Positions 57,349 to 64,000 of a DNA stretch of 64,000 nt are shown here, piece by piece (the stretch's first letter is position 1; every line of letters begins with the position of its first letter). This DNA is from Pseudomonadota bacterium (GTDB lineage Bacteria > Pseudomonadota > Alphaproteobacteria > Rhizobiales > MH13): contig JBCCPK010000004.1 of the NCBI GenBank assembly GCA_039024915.1, positions 1-64,000 of the forward strand, written 5' to 3'. A program made the translations under genes and the position numbers. Under the pieces are notes generated by a model, which was not told the origin of the DNA, made no database searches, and worked only from the letters and a program-made list of their open reading frames with translations.

Positions 57349-59040
57349 TCAGGCTTCCAAGAGCCGTTTAGCGATTACTTGTGCCTGGATTTCCGCCGCG
57401 CCCTCAAAAATGTTGAGGATGCGAGCGTCACACAGCACGCGCGAGATCGCGTATTCAAGCGCAAAACCGTTGCCACCATGAATCTGCAGAGCATTGTCAG
57501 CGTTTGCCCAAGCGATGCGCGCGCACAGAAGTTTGGCCATGCCCGCCTCCACATCGCAGCGCCTGCCGCCGTCTTTCTCGCGGGCGGAGAAGTAGGTGAG
57601 CTGCCGCCCGATCATGGTCTCAACCGCCATGATCGCGAGCTTATCTGACACCCGCGGGAAGGCGATAAGTGACTTGCCGAACTGGGCGCGTTCCTTAGCG
57701 TAGCGCAACCCCAGATCGAGCGCAGATTGAGCGACGCCCACCGCGCGCGCTGCAGTTTGAATTCTTGCGCTCTCGAAGGTCTCCATCAGTTGCTTAAAGC
57801 CATTGCCTTCGGCTTCGCCCAGAAGGCAATCGGCAGCGACTTCAAACCCATCGAAAGCGATCTCGTACTCCTTCATGCCGCGATAGCCCAGGACTTCGAT
57901 TTCACCTCCGGACATGTTGGGATGTGGGAAGGGATCATCATCGCTTCCGCGAGGCTTTTCCGCGATGAACATGGACAGGCCTTTGTAGCCCGGCTGGTCG
58001 GGATCCGTGCGGGCGAGCACGGTCATGATGTCGGCGCGAACGGGGTGCGTGATCCACGTCTTGTTGCCGTTGATGGTGTAGCTGTCGCCATCCTTGGTGG
58101 CGCGCGTTTTCAGCGCGCCGAGGTCCGAACCTGTATTGGGCTCGGTGAAAACCGCGGTTGGAAGGATCTCTCCTGCTGCGATCCCCGGAAGCCAGCGCTC
58201 TTTTTGCGCATCAGTGCCGCCGCACAGGATCAATTCAGCTGCAATCTCAGATCGTGTACCAAGGGAACCCACGCCAATGTAGCCCCGGCTGAGCTCCTCA
58301 GAGACGACGCACATGGCCTCTTTGCCGAGGCCTAGTCCGCCATACTCTTCAGGAATGGTGAGACCAAAAACGCCCAGTTCGGATAGTTGGCTGATGATCT
58401 CGAGCGGGATGTAATCGTTTTGGAGGTGCCACTCATGGGCATAAGGCTCCACATTGTCCGCGCTGAAGCGCCGCATCTCGTCGCGGAAGGCTTGAAGGGT
58501 CTCGTCAAGGCCGTCCGCACCCACTGTCGCGGCGCCCGAATCTTCGGCCATAATTTCAACCAAAGCGGCGCGCTTTGAGGATTCGCTTCCAGAAGCGATC
58601 AGCGCGCGTACGGCTGGTGTCTCGGAGAATGTGACGACCTGATCACGATCCACCCCCAAGGCCGCCAAACGAACCATTTCGCCCTGGTTCATTGGGATGC
58701 CGCCTTCGATCTGAGCGAGATATTCAGCGAACCCGATTTCAACGATCAGCGCCTCGCAGGTGCCATACTGTCCGTCAGCCTGAAGGCGTTCAGCGTAAGC
58801 CACCAGTTCGCGTAGCGCTTCGTGGTAGGTGGCTAGCCATGCAAGACCGTGAGCCGCGTGCTGATGTGTTTCAAGCAAAGCGCCCTTTACCCGGCCATCT
58901 GCCATGGTCTGAGCGCTCACCGCTTGCTTGGCCGATGCGTAAACAGACCCCACCGCCTCGACGGCTTGCCGTGCGAGTTTCAGGCTGTCTTCGGTATCCA
59001 GTCTCAGGTCTTCAGCAAGGCTCATGGTCCGATCTCCCAT
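57349..59040 (-). CDS. mcd: (2S)-Methylsuccinyl-CoA dehydrogenase
   Basis: Oxidises methylsuccinyl-CoA to mesaconyl-CoA in the EMC pathway, passing electrons to ETF. An acyl-CoA dehydrogenase domain lies at about residues 185-560 (IPEEYGGLGLGKEAMCVVSEE; FTEPNTGSDLGALKTRA; QIHGGNGFALEYAISRVLCD; NIFEGAAEIQAQVIAKRLL). It is preceded by about 170 extra helical residues, the mark of Mcd compared with 380-residue acyl-CoA dehydrogenases. A start at 59025 (MSLAEDLRL) is equally likely. A TTGTGC-N3-GCA motif lies upstream. Confidence 0.92.
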   Translation of the reverse strand: MGDRTMSLAEDLRLDTEDSLKLARQAVEAVGSVYASAKQAVSAQTMADGRVKGALLETHQHAAHGLAWLATYHEALRELVAYAERLQADGQYGTCEALIVEIGFAEYLAQIEGGIPMNQGEMVRLAALGVDRDQVVTFSETPAVRALIASGSESSKRAALVEIMAEDSGAATVGADGLDETLQAFRDEMRRFSADNVEPYAHEWHLQNDYIPLEIISQLSELGVFGLTIPEEYGGLGLGKEAMCVVSEELSRGYIGVGSLGTRSEIAAELILCGGTDAQKERWLPGIAAGEILPTAVFTEPNTGSDLGALKTRATKDGDSYTINGNKTWITHPVRADIMTVLARTDPDQPGYKGLSMFIAEKPRGSDDDPFPHPNMSGGEIEVLGYRGMKEYEIAFDGFEVAADCLLGEAEGNGFKQLMETFESARIQTAARAVGVAQSALDLGLRYAKERAQFGKSLIAFPRVSDKLAIMAVETMIGRQLTYFSAREKDGGRRCDVEAGMAKLLCARIAWANADNALQIHGGNGFALEYAISRVLCDARILNIFEGAAEIQAQVIAKRLLEA

Positions 59041-59064
59041 CCGTGTTGCAGGTGCACCCTAGCA

Positions 59065-59076
59065 TTGTGCGGCGCA
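59065..59076 (+). promoter_or_regulatory. TTGTGC-N3-GCA motif upstream of mcd
   Basis: TTGTGC-GGC-GCA, flanked as CATTGTGCGGCGCAAAATG, a near-palindrome. It lies 25-36 bases upstream of the mcd start in the gap to the EamA gene. Confidence 0.5.
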
Positions 59077-59155
59077 AAATGGCCAGCGGACGCATGCGCG
59101 CAACCCCATCAAAGGGAGGGTGGTCATCTTTTCCCGATGTACTAGACGCCGAAAC

Positions 59156-60040
59156 TTAAACGCGTGCTGTCGATTTGCGATTGACAAGATATACGCCGAA
59201 AACGGTCACAAGCATGCCGAAGATCGCGATAGAGCTTAAGGCCTCACCGAAAAGAAAGAAGGATTCGATCGCGACCAGGGGCGGGATGAGATAGATCAGC
59301 GTTGCCGCGCGGGAGACCGCTCCATGTCTGATTAATAAGAGAAACAGGCCAATTGCCGCGAACGAAAGCCCAAAGACCGCCCAAGCCATGACGCCGACTG
59401 AGTACCAGGAAAGTGTGACGTCTGTGCCGCCCGTCGCGAGCGCCAGCGGCCCGATTACCAGCGCAGCGCCGATGTATTGCAGCAGCGAAATGGCGCGCAG
59501 GTCTCCGTTCGGCAGGAAGCGTTTTTGGTAAAGCGAGCCAAGCGTCACCGAGACGATGGCCATGACGTTCAGGCCAACCAAGCCCGCATTGCCGAGTAAA
59601 GCCTCTCCCTGCAGCGTGGCGAGGTCTGGCAGAAGGGCGAGGCTGAGCCCGACAAAGCCCAGCATAAGTCCAAACCATTGCAGACGGGTAAGCTGCTCGG
59701 ACAGAAGCGATACCGCCAGAATGGCGGTCAAGAGCGGTTGCAGCGCCGCGACAAGGCCGGAAACCGGTGTGGCGAGGCCTTCATCAATCGAGACCCAGAC
59801 TCCGCCAAGATAGATTGCGTGCAACAAAACGCCTGACGCGAGCCCGTGTAACCATGCCGAACCTGTCCGGGGCATCGAAACGCCACTGATCACGATGATG
59901 ATGGCGAGCAGGGCACCGGCAAACGCAAACCGCAGAAATAGAAATGCGAGCGGGTCGGCGACCGGCGCGGCGGCGCGCGCTGTAATCCAACCGGTGGACC
60001 AAATCAGGACAAACAGAACGGGCGCAAGGCGCAAAAGCAT
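59156..60040 (-). CDS. EamA/DMT superfamily transporter
   Basis: 294 residues, about ten helices in two EamA repeats (LIWSTGWITARAAAPVADPL; SGLVAALQPLLTAILAVSLL; LIYLIPPLVAIESFFLFGEAL). Probable exporter; substrate unknown. Unrelated in detail to the DMT protein at 30814. Confidence 0.9.
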   Translation of the reverse strand: MLLRLAPVLFVLIWSTGWITARAAAPVADPLAFLFLRFAFAGALLAIIIVISGVSMPRTGSAWLHGLASGVLLHAIYLGGVWVSIDEGLATPVSGLVAALQPLLTAILAVSLLSEQLTRLQWFGLMLGFVGLSLALLPDLATLQGEALLGNAGLVGLNVMAIVSVTLGSLYQKRFLPNGDLRAISLLQYIGAALVIGPLALATGGTDVTLSWYSVGVMAWAVFGLSFAAIGLFLLLIRHGAVSRAATLIYLIPPLVAIESFFLFGEALSSIAIFGMLVTVFGVYLVNRKSTARV

Positions 60041-60108
60041 GGGCGAGTTATCGAAGCGAGGAAAGGACCTGCGCCTTAGACGTTGAGCGTTGCCGTGTCA
60101 CTTCTCAT

Positions 60109-60468
60109 TTACAACAGGCAGGCTTGCGGAGCGCCGAAGACTTCCTGTCTGCCGAAAGGAAAACGGTTGTTTCCGAACTGCACAACGAACCCTCCATTGG
60201 CCCAACCCCAGGTTCCGCTTCCAAAAACCTTGTGAAAGGCATCGCAGCTTTTGCCCAGGTAGATGGTTTCGATGCCTCGGACATACTCGGTACCAGCGCC
60301 AAAGCCGGTCGTGCGAACGACCGGGGACAGGGAGCGCAGCACCCACCCATTGTCGTTGGCAGACATGCTGTACTCTATCCCGCCGGAGACCCGTGTTCCT
60401 TGGTCCTCAGCCGCGGCTGTTGAAACAATGGCCAAGAAAAGCGCGGCGGTGAGCAGGCAGCGGAGCAT
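60109..60468 (-). CDS. Small secreted protein of unknown function
   Basis: 119 residues with a signal peptide (MLRCLLTAALFLAIVSTAAAE). The mature part is Gly/Phe-rich with Cys residues near KSCDAF and at the end (PQACLL), perhaps forming one disulfide. No family recognised. Its ATG shares one base with the ccr stop (TAATG), so it is translationally coupled to ccr. Confidence 0.75.
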   Translation of the reverse strand: MLRCLLTAALFLAIVSTAAAEDQGTRVSGGIEYSMSANDNGWVLRSLSPVVRTTGFGAGTEYVRGIETIYLGKSCDAFHKVFGSGTWGWANGGFVVQFGNNRFPFGRQEVFGAPQACLL

Positions 60469-61736
60469 TACCCGGCCGCTTCCAGCGTGTCGTCCCAGGT
60501 TCGCAGGCCGGGTCGAGGGGCACCGACCAAACAGGCCATATTGCCTGGCGCGTGCTGGTTTTTGTACATCTTGGTGTGCGCTTTTGGGATGTCTCGCCAT
60601 GCGAAGACTTCCGACATGGCCGGATCGATGCGACGCTCAATGACCAGCTTGTTGGCGGCCGCGGCCTGCTTGAGATGGGCGAAGTGGGACCCTTGAACGC
60701 GCTTCTGATGCATCCAGACATAGCGGGCGTCCATGGTGAGGTTGAAGCCTGTGGTGCCAGCGCAGATCACGACCATTCCTCCGCGCTTGCACACGAATGT
60801 CGAAACGGGGAACGTTGCTTCGCCTGGGTGTTCGAACACGCAGTCAACGTTCACGCCCTTGCCGGTGAACTCCCAGATTGCCTTGCCGAATTTGCGAACC
60901 TCGTTGAACCACTCTTGATATTCAGGCGAGTTGACCGTGGGCAGTTGGCCCCAGCACTTGAAGTCTTTACGATTGATGACGCCTTTGGCGCCCATCGACA
61001 TCACGTAGTCGCGTTTGTCCTCGTCGGAAATCACCCCGATCGCGTTGGCCCCAGCGGCCGCGCAAATCTGGGTTGCGAAAACCCCCAAACCCCCAGAAGC
61101 GCCCCACACCAGCACATTGTCGCCCGGGCGCAACACGTGCGGGCGGTGGCCGTAAAGCATCCGGTAGGCCGTGGCGAGCGTGAGGGTGTAACAGGAGCTT
61201 TCTTCCCAGGTCAGATGCTTGGGGCGTGGCATGAGTTGCCGTGCCTGAACTCGCGTGAATTGGGCGAACGAGCCGTCCATTGTCTCGTAGCCCCAGATGC
61301 GCTGGGTCGGCGAGAACATTGGGTCGCCCCCATTGCACTCCTCGTCATCGCCATCGTCCTGATTGCAGTGGATGACGACTTCATCCCCGACCTTCCAGCG
61401 CTTCACCTTTGCGCCAACCGCCCAAACGATGCCGGCGGCGTCGGAGCCGTTGATCACATAATCATTTTTGATGAAGTCGAACGGCGATATTGGTTCGCCC
61501 AGACCGGCCCATATGGCGTTGTAGTTGACGCCCGCAGCCATCACGAAAACAAGCACTTCATCGTCGCCAATCTGCCAGACGGGCACAACCTCCTGCTGCA
61601 TGGCGACTTCCGGCTCACCATGACGTTCGCGGCGAACGGCCCAGGCATACATTTTCTCCGGAACGTGACCGAGCGGCGGAATTTCGCCAATCTCGTAGAG
61701 GTCTTTTGTCTCCGGCGTGGCTTCGGCAAGCGCCAT
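60468..61736 (-). CDS. ccr: Crotonyl-CoA carboxylase/reductase
   Basis: Key enzyme of the EMC pathway: reductive carboxylation of crotonyl-CoA to ethylmalonyl-CoA with NADPH and CO2. The start at 61736 gives 422 residues, the family length. Signature features of the MDR fold are VMAAGVNYNAIWAGLGEPIS, EVVIHCNQDDGDDEE, YTLTLATAYRMLYG, NVLVWGASGGLGVFATQ and VFEHPGEATFPVSTFVCKRG. The gene is divergent from a LysE-type gene; a CATTGTGCAATG palindrome is in between. Confidence 0.97.
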   Translation of the reverse strand: MALAEATPETKDLYEIGEIPPLGHVPEKMYAWAVRRERHGEPEVAMQQEVVPVWQIGDDEVLVFVMAAGVNYNAIWAGLGEPISPFDFIKNDYVINGSDAAGIVWAVGAKVKRWKVGDEVVIHCNQDDGDDEECNGGDPMFSPTQRIWGYETMDGSFAQFTRVQARQLMPRPKHLTWEESSCYTLTLATAYRMLYGHRPHVLRPGDNVLVWGASGGLGVFATQICAAAGANAIGVISDEDKRDYVMSMGAKGVINRKDFKCWGQLPTVNSPEYQEWFNEVRKFGKAIWEFTGKGVNVDCVFEHPGEATFPVSTFVCKRGGMVVICAGTTGFNLTMDARYVWMHQKRVQGSHFAHLKQAAAANKLVIERRIDPAMSEVFAWRDIPKAHTKMYKNQHAPGNMACLVGAPRPGLRTWDDTLEAAG

Positions 61737-61783
61737 GGGTGCGCTCCTTGTGATCAGTGTCTGTGAGGTCCCGCGTGAGCCTG

Positions 61784-61795
61784 CATTGTGCAATG
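61784..61795. promoter_or_regulatory. CATTGTGCAATG palindrome upstream of ccr
   Basis: A 5+2+5 perfect palindrome that contains TTGTGC, shared with the mcd and ecm sites (all three read CATTGTGC). Spacing to the next GCA is 6 rather than 3, so it is a variant of the motif. It lies 48-59 bases upstream of the ccr ATG. Confidence 0.4.
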
Positions 61796-61913
61796 GTGCA
61801 GTGCGAAAAGCCATACGACCAACGCCGAAAGCTCCACATTTGATGCAGCTTTCACCGTCTATGCCGCGCGGGCCACTCTTTTGCATGGCCACAGTTCGCT
61901 GTAGGGCGCCTGC

Positions 61914-62543
61914 ATGACTGTCTTCGGCATGACCTCCACTGGCCCTTGGGGCGCTTTTCTGACTGCCTTCGCGCTCAGCGCATCGCTCATACTCGCAATC
62001 GGAGCACAGAATGCCTTTGTCTTGCGCCAGGGCATCCGGCGGGAACATGTCCTGGCGGTGGTGCTGATCTGCGCGTTCTCCGACGCCATTCTGATTGCCA
62101 TTGGGGTCGGCGGGTTCTCGGCAATTGTCAGGTCCGCGCCCTGGCTTGAACCTGCATTTACCTATGGCGGTGCTGCGTTCCTTGTCTGGTACGGCTTCCG
62201 CAGTCTGCGTGATGCATGGAAAGGTGGATCGACGCTGGAGCCCTCGCAGGATAAGCTGACACCTCTGCGCGACGCGGTCCTGACCTGCTTGGCGCTGACC
62301 TGGCTGAACCCGCATGTCTACATTGACACGGTTGTGCTTGTCGGCAGCGTGAGTGCCCAATTCCAAAGCCCATTTGCATTTGCGGCGGGTGCAACGCTTG
62401 CCAGTTTCCTGTTTTTCTTTGCGCTTGGTTATGGTGCGCGGCTGCTCGCTGGGTTGTTCGCGCGTCCCCGCAGCTGGCAAGTTCTGGACGCCTTGGTGGG
62501 CTTCACAATGCTGGCGATCGCCATCAAGCTGCTGATAGCTTGA
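61914..62543 (+). CDS. LysE/ArgO family amino acid exporter
   Basis: 209 residues, six helices. SLILAIGAQNAFVLRQGIRRE is the LysE/ArgO signature, followed by FSDAILIAIGVGG and CLALTWLNPHVYIDTVVLVG. Probable export of basic amino acids. No regulator of the LysG type is next to it. Confidence 0.92.
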   Translation: MTVFGMTSTGPWGAFLTAFALSASLILAIGAQNAFVLRQGIRREHVLAVVLICAFSDAILIAIGVGGFSAIVRSAPWLEPAFTYGGAAFLVWYGFRSLRDAWKGGSTLEPSQDKLTPLRDAVLTCLALTWLNPHVYIDTVVLVGSVSAQFQSPFAFAAGATLASFLFFFALGYGARLLAGLFARPRSWQVLDALVGFTMLAIAIKLLIA

Positions 62544-62580
62544 CCGCTTGATCCGGACCAAGCGGACTTGAGCGTTCACA

Positions 62581-62596
62581 GTAAGCGCTCGTTAAC
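62581..62596. promoter_or_regulatory. CtrA-like box with one mismatch
   Basis: GTAA-N7-TTAAC, with spacer GCGCTCG. It lies 113-128 bases upstream of the small membrane protein gene. Weaker than the four perfect boxes. Confidence 0.25.
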
Positions 62597-62708
62597 GCTT
62601 TGCCGTAGTGGGCATAAACACCCTTTTTAGAGGTTGGAGCTACAATCTGCGTCGCTGCAGCTTTCGAAAGCGCTTTTTCCGCAGCAAGTTGCGAAGGAAA
62701 ACCACGCC

Positions 62709-63014
62709 ATGCCGGTCCAACTACCCAACTATTTCGTCGATAATTTGTGGTATATTTCACTGGTCGCCTCGTTCGTGACGTTCCCACTTGCCTGGGTAGC
62801 AGACGCGGTTTTCAAGCATCGAGCTTTCGGCGTTATTGGCAACTACATCCTCCTGATGATTGGTTCGCTGTCGGGTATCGCGCTGTTCATGTATTACTCA
62901 GGGGGTGCATCGCGCTCGATTTCCGAGCCTGAACTTGCGTTTTTCTCTGCGGCTGCAGGTGCATCAATGATCATCGTCACGGCCGGCGTCGTGAAACGGT
63001 TTTTCGGTAGCTAG
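62709..63014 (+). CDS. Small membrane protein, three helices
   Basis: 101 residues with hydrophobic segments near 11-30, 40-62 and 77-96 and a Tyr-Ser-Gly-Gly loop. No family recognised. Start at 62709; the longer frame back to 62634 lacks a ribosome site. Confidence 0.7.
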   Translation: MPVQLPNYFVDNLWYISLVASFVTFPLAWVADAVFKHRAFGVIGNYILLMIGSLSGIALFMYYSGGASRSISEPELAFFSAAAGASMIIVTAGVVKRFFGS

Positions 63015-63107
63015 CGATAACGCGCCGCTGATGCTGCATTGCGACGCTTGCTTTTTCCGCCAAATGGGCAGGTGACGACAAAGCGCTGACCGCCTATGGT
63101 GCCGTCA

Positions 63108-63119
63108 TTGTGCAGTGCA
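63108..63119 (+). promoter_or_regulatory. TTGTGC-N3-GCA motif upstream of ecm
   Basis: TTGTGC-AGT-GCA inside CATTGTGCAGTGCACACATG, with the perfect inverted repeat TGTGCA-G-TGCACA. It lies 56-67 bases upstream of the ecm ATG. Confidence 0.5.
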
Positions 63120-63174
63120 CACATGCGGGGTGCTGTGCTGCGAGCTAAGACAGCTTAACGGCGAGGCGCATGCG

Positions 63175-64000
63175 ATGAGCGAGACCCGGACCTCCGAGAC
63201 ATTCACACCGGAGCAACCCAAGCAGGATCGGCCCTGGATGTTCCGCACCTATGCGGGTCATTCAACGGCTAAAGACTCGAACGCCCTGTACAAGACCAAT
63301 CTCGCCAAGGGCCAGACCGGTCTGTCGGTCGCCTTCGATCTGCCAACCCAGACCGGCTACGATCCCGATCACGTGCTGGCGCGGGGCGAGGTTGGGAAGG
63401 TTGGCGTGCCGGTGGCCCATCTGGGTGACATGCGGACGCTCTTTGACGGTATCCCGCTCGAGACGATGAACACGTCAATGACGATCAATGCCACCGCACC
63501 CTGGCTGCTTGCCCTCTACATCGCGGTGGCTGACGAGCAGGGCGCTGATCGATCCAAGCTATCCGGCACAACGCAGAACGATATCATCAAGGAATATCTG
63601 TCGCGCGGTACGTATGTGTTTCCTCCCGAGCCGAGCTTGCGCCTCACCACCGATATGATTGGCTGGACCTACGCCAACACCCCCAAGTGGAACCCGATGA
63701 ATGTGTGTTCCTACCATTTGCAAGAGGCGGGTGCGACGCCGGTTCAAGAGCTGAGCTTCGCGCTTGCGACAGCGATTGCGGTTCTCGATACGGTCAAGGC
63801 GCGCAAGCTGATCTCGCCGGAAGACTTTCCTAAAGCTGTGGGCCGCATCTCGTTCTTCGTGAACGCCGGCATGCGTTTTGTGACCGAGATGTGCAAAATG
63901 CGGGCGTTCGTCGATCTTTGGGACGAGATCTGCCTTGAACGCTATGGCGTGGAAGACCCAAAATACCGGCGCTTCCGGTACGGCGTTCAGGTCAACTCGC
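63175..64000 (+). CDS. ecm: Ethylmalonyl-CoA mutase, C-terminus cut by window edge
   Basis: Adenosylcobalamin-dependent isomerase that turns (2R)-ethylmalonyl-CoA into methylsuccinyl-CoA. The visible 275 residues begin MSETRTSETFTPEQ and contain RPWMFRTYAGHSTAKDSNAL, VAFDLPTQTGYDPDHVLARG, NTSMTINATAPWLLALYIA, GTTQNDIIKEYLSRG and NVCSYHLQEAGATP. The mutase family is certain; Ecm rather than methylmalonyl-CoA mutase is inferred from the early RPWMFRTYAGH start and neighbouring ccr and mcd. The B12 domain lies beyond the edge. Confidence 0.92.
   Translation, partial: MSETRTSETFTPEQPKQDRPWMFRTYAGHSTAKDSNALYKTNLAKGQTGLSVAFDLPTQTGYDPDHVLARGEVGKVGVPVAHLGDMRTLFDGIPLETMNTSMTINATAPWLLALYIAVADEQGADRSKLSGTTQNDIIKEYLSRGTYVFPPEPSLRLTTDMIGWTYANTPKWNPMNVCSYHLQEAGATPVQELSFALATAIAVLDTVKARKLISPEDFPKAVGRISFFVNAGMRFVTEMCKMRAFVDLWDEICLERYGVEDPKYRRFRYGVQVNS

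Noticed and set aside
60552-61766. 404-codon plus-strand frame opposite ccr
   Set aside because: Complete antisense shadow of crotonyl-CoA carboxylase/reductase, whose motifs are unmistakable; the shadow has no domain features.

Overview
The window is chromosomal DNA of an alphaproteobacterium, most likely of the order Hyphomicrobiales (Rhizobiales). The grounds are the gene order (rplU-rpmA-GNAT-obgE-proB-proA-nadD-rsfS-rlmH-M23-ctpA-rppH; metX-metW; chorismate mutase-hisC-tyrC; ftsE-ftsX; cpdR; DUF4175/TIGR02302; lysA-lptM-argH-tlpA), a high GC content, several CtrA-type TTAA-N7-TTAA boxes, PHB genes and an ethylmalonyl-CoA (EMC) pathway. The genus cannot be read from the sequence. Both edges cut genes: a giant RTX protein on the left, ethylmalonyl-CoA mutase on the right.

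Layout. 1-4.5 kb: accessory-looking DNA holding one huge minus-strand gene (three ~380-residue parallel beta-helix modules followed by RTX calcium-binding repeats), then a gene-poor stretch with palindromes and partial copies of a tRNA 3' end, next to tRNA-Ser(CGA). 4.6-18.8 kb: housekeeping genes for ribosomal proteins L21, L27 and L32, ribosome assembly (obgE, rsfS, rlmH), proline and NAD synthesis, envelope growth (EnvC-like activator, CtpA, MtgA, YibQ-like protein), RNA decay (rppH) and isoprenoids. 18.8-33.5 kb: small membrane proteins, a GGT-family enzyme, the phaR / phaA-phaB polyhydroxybutyrate locus, an unusual NYN-like protein, transporters, glyoxalase II and the metX-metW pair. 33.6-50.5 kb: aromatic amino acid and histidine genes, lipid and envelope genes, ftsEX, the regulator cpdR, and lysA-lptM-argH. 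50.6-64 kb: a carbon-assimilation region with 3-hydroxybutyryl-CoA dehydrogenase, etfAB, cobalamin adenosyltransferase, methylsuccinyl-CoA dehydrogenase (mcd), crotonyl-CoA carboxylase/reductase (ccr) and ethylmalonyl-CoA mutase (ecm), interspersed with a rhomboid protease, TspO, a BLUF blue-light receptor and exporters.

How it fits together. PhaA and PhaB make 3-hydroxybutyryl-CoA from acetyl-CoA. The same C4 intermediates feed Ccr, Ecm and Mcd, with EtfAB taking electrons from Mcd and the adenosyltransferase supplying coenzyme B12 for Ecm. The most interesting signal is regulatory: a motif TTGTGC-N3-GCA lies in the noncoding DNA upstream of phaA/phaR, etfB, mcd and ecm, with a related palindrome upstream of ccr, and I found it nowhere else by eye. 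Its TGC-N3-GCA core resembles the reported PhaR operator, so the PHB regulator encoded here may also control the EMC pathway.

A second layer is CtrA. Perfect TTAA-N7-TTAA boxes sit in four intergenic regions, two of them overlapping recognisable promoters (the BLUF photoreceptor gene and the zinc-ribbon gene divergent from ftsE). Other points of note are a terminator-like attenuator in the rplU leader, an L21 protein with a C-terminal helix-hairpin-helix domain, a reading frame that would give PhaB a membrane anchor, and possible integration scars at tRNA-Ser beside the giant RTX gene.
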